Assembly: GCA_004298915.1 (NCBI GenBank)
Contig: SCTE01000111.1
Span: 1-6,008, forward strand
Origin: Chloroflexota bacterium
GTDB taxonomy: Bacteria; Chloroflexota; Limnocylindria; Limnocylindrales; CSP1-4
Direction of reading: 5' to 3'
DNA: 6,008 nt
Shown here one piece after another: positions 5,046 through 6,008 of the stretch. Position 1 is the first letter of the stretch. Each line of letters starts with the position of its first letter. The notes under the pieces were generated by a model. The model ran no database searches. It was not told the origin of the DNA and saw only the letters and a program-made list of their open reading frames with translations. Position numbers and translations under genes: made by a program.

Positions 5046-6008
5046 GGTGCCAAGCCTCCGCGAACCTCAAGAAACGTATCTGCGGGGTCGGCCCTAAACA
5101 CTCGAATCTTCGCGAGTACCGCGGAGGCCAGCTGCGTCTTTGTGAGTGCGGCTCCATGCGCTTCCCAGAGCTGGATACCAATCTCGTTCGATATCCAGTC
5201 AGACACTGATCGAGCACCGCCGAATGTCTCGGCTCCGGCATGTACCACGTCGGCCGGAATTCCGTGAGCGCGACCAACGTATCCGTAGTGAATGTTTCCC
5301 CAAACATCGTAGAAGAGGGTTTCCGGGGCAGGATCCCCTCCGACGGGCGTGCGCCGGACATCGCCTAGTTTCATGCCAAGGGGGACCTTTAGGTCCCAGT
5401 CGCCGGTCTCTCGCACAAGGGCCTTGAAGCGAAACAACAGGTCAGCGTTAAGAGGCGGGAATGAAGACCACATCTCTAGGCCATCCGCACCGTCTCGACC
5501 ATCGACGACAAGTCGGTCGTAGACATATTGAAGTACGAGGGTCCAACGTCGATAGAGAGCTCCGCTATAGTCGGCATATGCCTGCTTTGGGTACGGGTTA
5601 CATGACCTTGGGCGAGGTTGGTTGCGCCATGGGATCCAGATGCAATTGCCCGCAGAAATCGTGGACGTGCGCAGCTTCAGGTTGCGCGGTGTGATCCGAC
5701 CGCCGGGGTTGCCACTGCGGATCCAGGCCGTGTTGGGAGCTCCATAGACCTTGTTCGCGACGCTCAAGATCGTTTCGCCGCTTCTTACCCTGTACCAGAA
5801 CCTCCCATCCGGATCCCACCCCAGCACGGGGTTGCCCTGCGCATAGGCGTACAGGTGGCGGCTCGGAGGATCGGCCGGGTCACCGAGAAGCGAGTCCTCG
5901 CTGATGAACGTGCCGAGGGCTGGGGCATACCAGCGGGTGATGACCCAGCTGAGGTTCGTGGCGGGGTCGGCCCAGCTGCCCTGGAAGCGGAAGGCTGGCA
6001 GGGAGGAG
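5042..6008 (-). CDS. Rhs-family polymorphic toxin C-terminus: Rhs core, LysM, toxin type 44-like domain (5' end outside window)
   Basis: The frame is open from the right edge to TGA 5042-5044, giving 321 visible residues; the long YD-repeat part lies beyond the window. Residues 1-68 are the Rhs repeat-associated core: RWYAPALGTFISEDSLLGDP, then LYAYAQGNPV and the terminal DPDG typical of the core boundary. Residues 72-126 look like a LysM peptidoglycan-binding domain: YRVRSGETILSVANKVYG, a W/N segment, a basic PRNLKL segment and a closing IWIP. Residues about 180-321 are a toxin domain resembling polymorphic toxin type 44 (Ntox44, PF15607): GDWDLKVPLG, then YDVWGNIHYGYVGRAHGIPA, AGAETFGG and a C-terminal helix. 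Rhs proteins encapsulate and deliver C-terminal toxins in competition between bacteria. The LysM insert suggests binding of target cell wall. The enzymatic activity is unproven. The next gene overlaps the stop and probably encodes immunity. Confidence 0.88.
   Translation of the reverse strand, partial: SSLPAFRFQGSWADPATNLSWVITRWYAPALGTFISEDSLLGDPADPPSRHLYAYAQGNPVLGWDPDGRFWYRVRSGETILSVANKVYGAPNTAWIRSGNPGGRITPRNLKLRTSTISAGNCIWIPWRNQPRPRSCNPYPKQAYADYSGALYRRWTLVLQYVYDRLVVDGRDGADGLEMWSSFPPLNADLLFRFKALVRETGDWDLKVPLGMKLGDVRRTPVGGDPAPETLFYDVWGNIHYGYVGRAHGIPADVVHAGAETFGGARSVSDWISNEIGIQLWEAHGAALTKTQLASAVLAKIRVFRADPADTFLEVRGGLAP
5055..5059 (-). promoter_or_regulatory. Ribosome binding site deciding the TTG start of the candidate immunity gene
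   Basis: GGAGG on the minus strand, inside the last codons of the Rhs gene, is nine bases before the TTG at 5043-5045. It supports the unusual TTG start that overlaps the toxin stop codon. Confidence 0.55.

Noticed and set aside
1..6008. CRISPR array, insertion sequence or integrase gene
   Set aside because: I found no regularly spaced direct repeats, no transposase or integrase motifs, and no terminal inverted repeats flanking a gene.

Overview
This is a GC-rich bacterial window (third codon positions mostly G/C, frequent GTG and TTG starts). It reads as an accessory, partly decayed locus. The style of the Rhs core, the extracellular Ig/PKD-type protein and the many lipoproteins suggest a soil or aquatic Chloroflexota or Actinobacteriota-like genome, but this placement is weak because no phylogenetic marker is present.

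Layout: a plus-strand gene at the left edge (to 404) encodes the C-terminus of a secreted PKD/Ig-like protein. A good promoter (503-531) then drives the 5' two-thirds of a tRNA-Gly(CCC) gene (545-604) that is broken in the anticodon stem. Bases 605-893 hold no confident gene, only a 13-bp inverted repeat and a possible small ORF. From there to the right edge all convincing genes are on the minus strand: an XRE-like DNA-binding protein (894-1274), a gene-poor stretch with ORF remnants (1275-1664), a single-pass membrane protein with a coiled-coil-like region (1665-2390), a beta-propeller-like lipoprotein (2639-3484, whose frame continues past a TGA to 2414), a small lipoprotein (3600-3986), a toxin-domain fragment (3987-4250) fused head-on to a broken lipoprotein gene (about 4258-4518), a second small lipoprotein (4629-5045), and the C-terminus of an Rhs protein (5042-6008, running off the edge).

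Reading in the direction of transcription (right to left), the centre of the window is a polymorphic-toxin locus. The Rhs core domain is followed by a LysM domain and a C-terminal toxin domain resembling polymorphic toxin type 44. Its stop overlaps the start of a lipoprotein gene, the normal position for an immunity gene. About 1 kb downstream the same pair recurs: the last ~87 residues of a related toxin domain, then a lipoprotein that is a diverged paralogue of the first. This matches displaced toxin/immunity cassettes downstream of Rhs genes. The unusual points are that both candidate immunity proteins are lipoproteins sharing a two-cysteine pattern, and that the toxin carries a cell-wall-binding LysM domain. 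Together they suggest an effector acting outside the cytoplasmic membrane.

Several coding-looking frames near the second cassette and to its left are interrupted by single nonsense codons, one of them exactly at a lipobox cysteine. I read this as pseudogene decay rather than code change, since the intact genes also stop at TGA in natural places.
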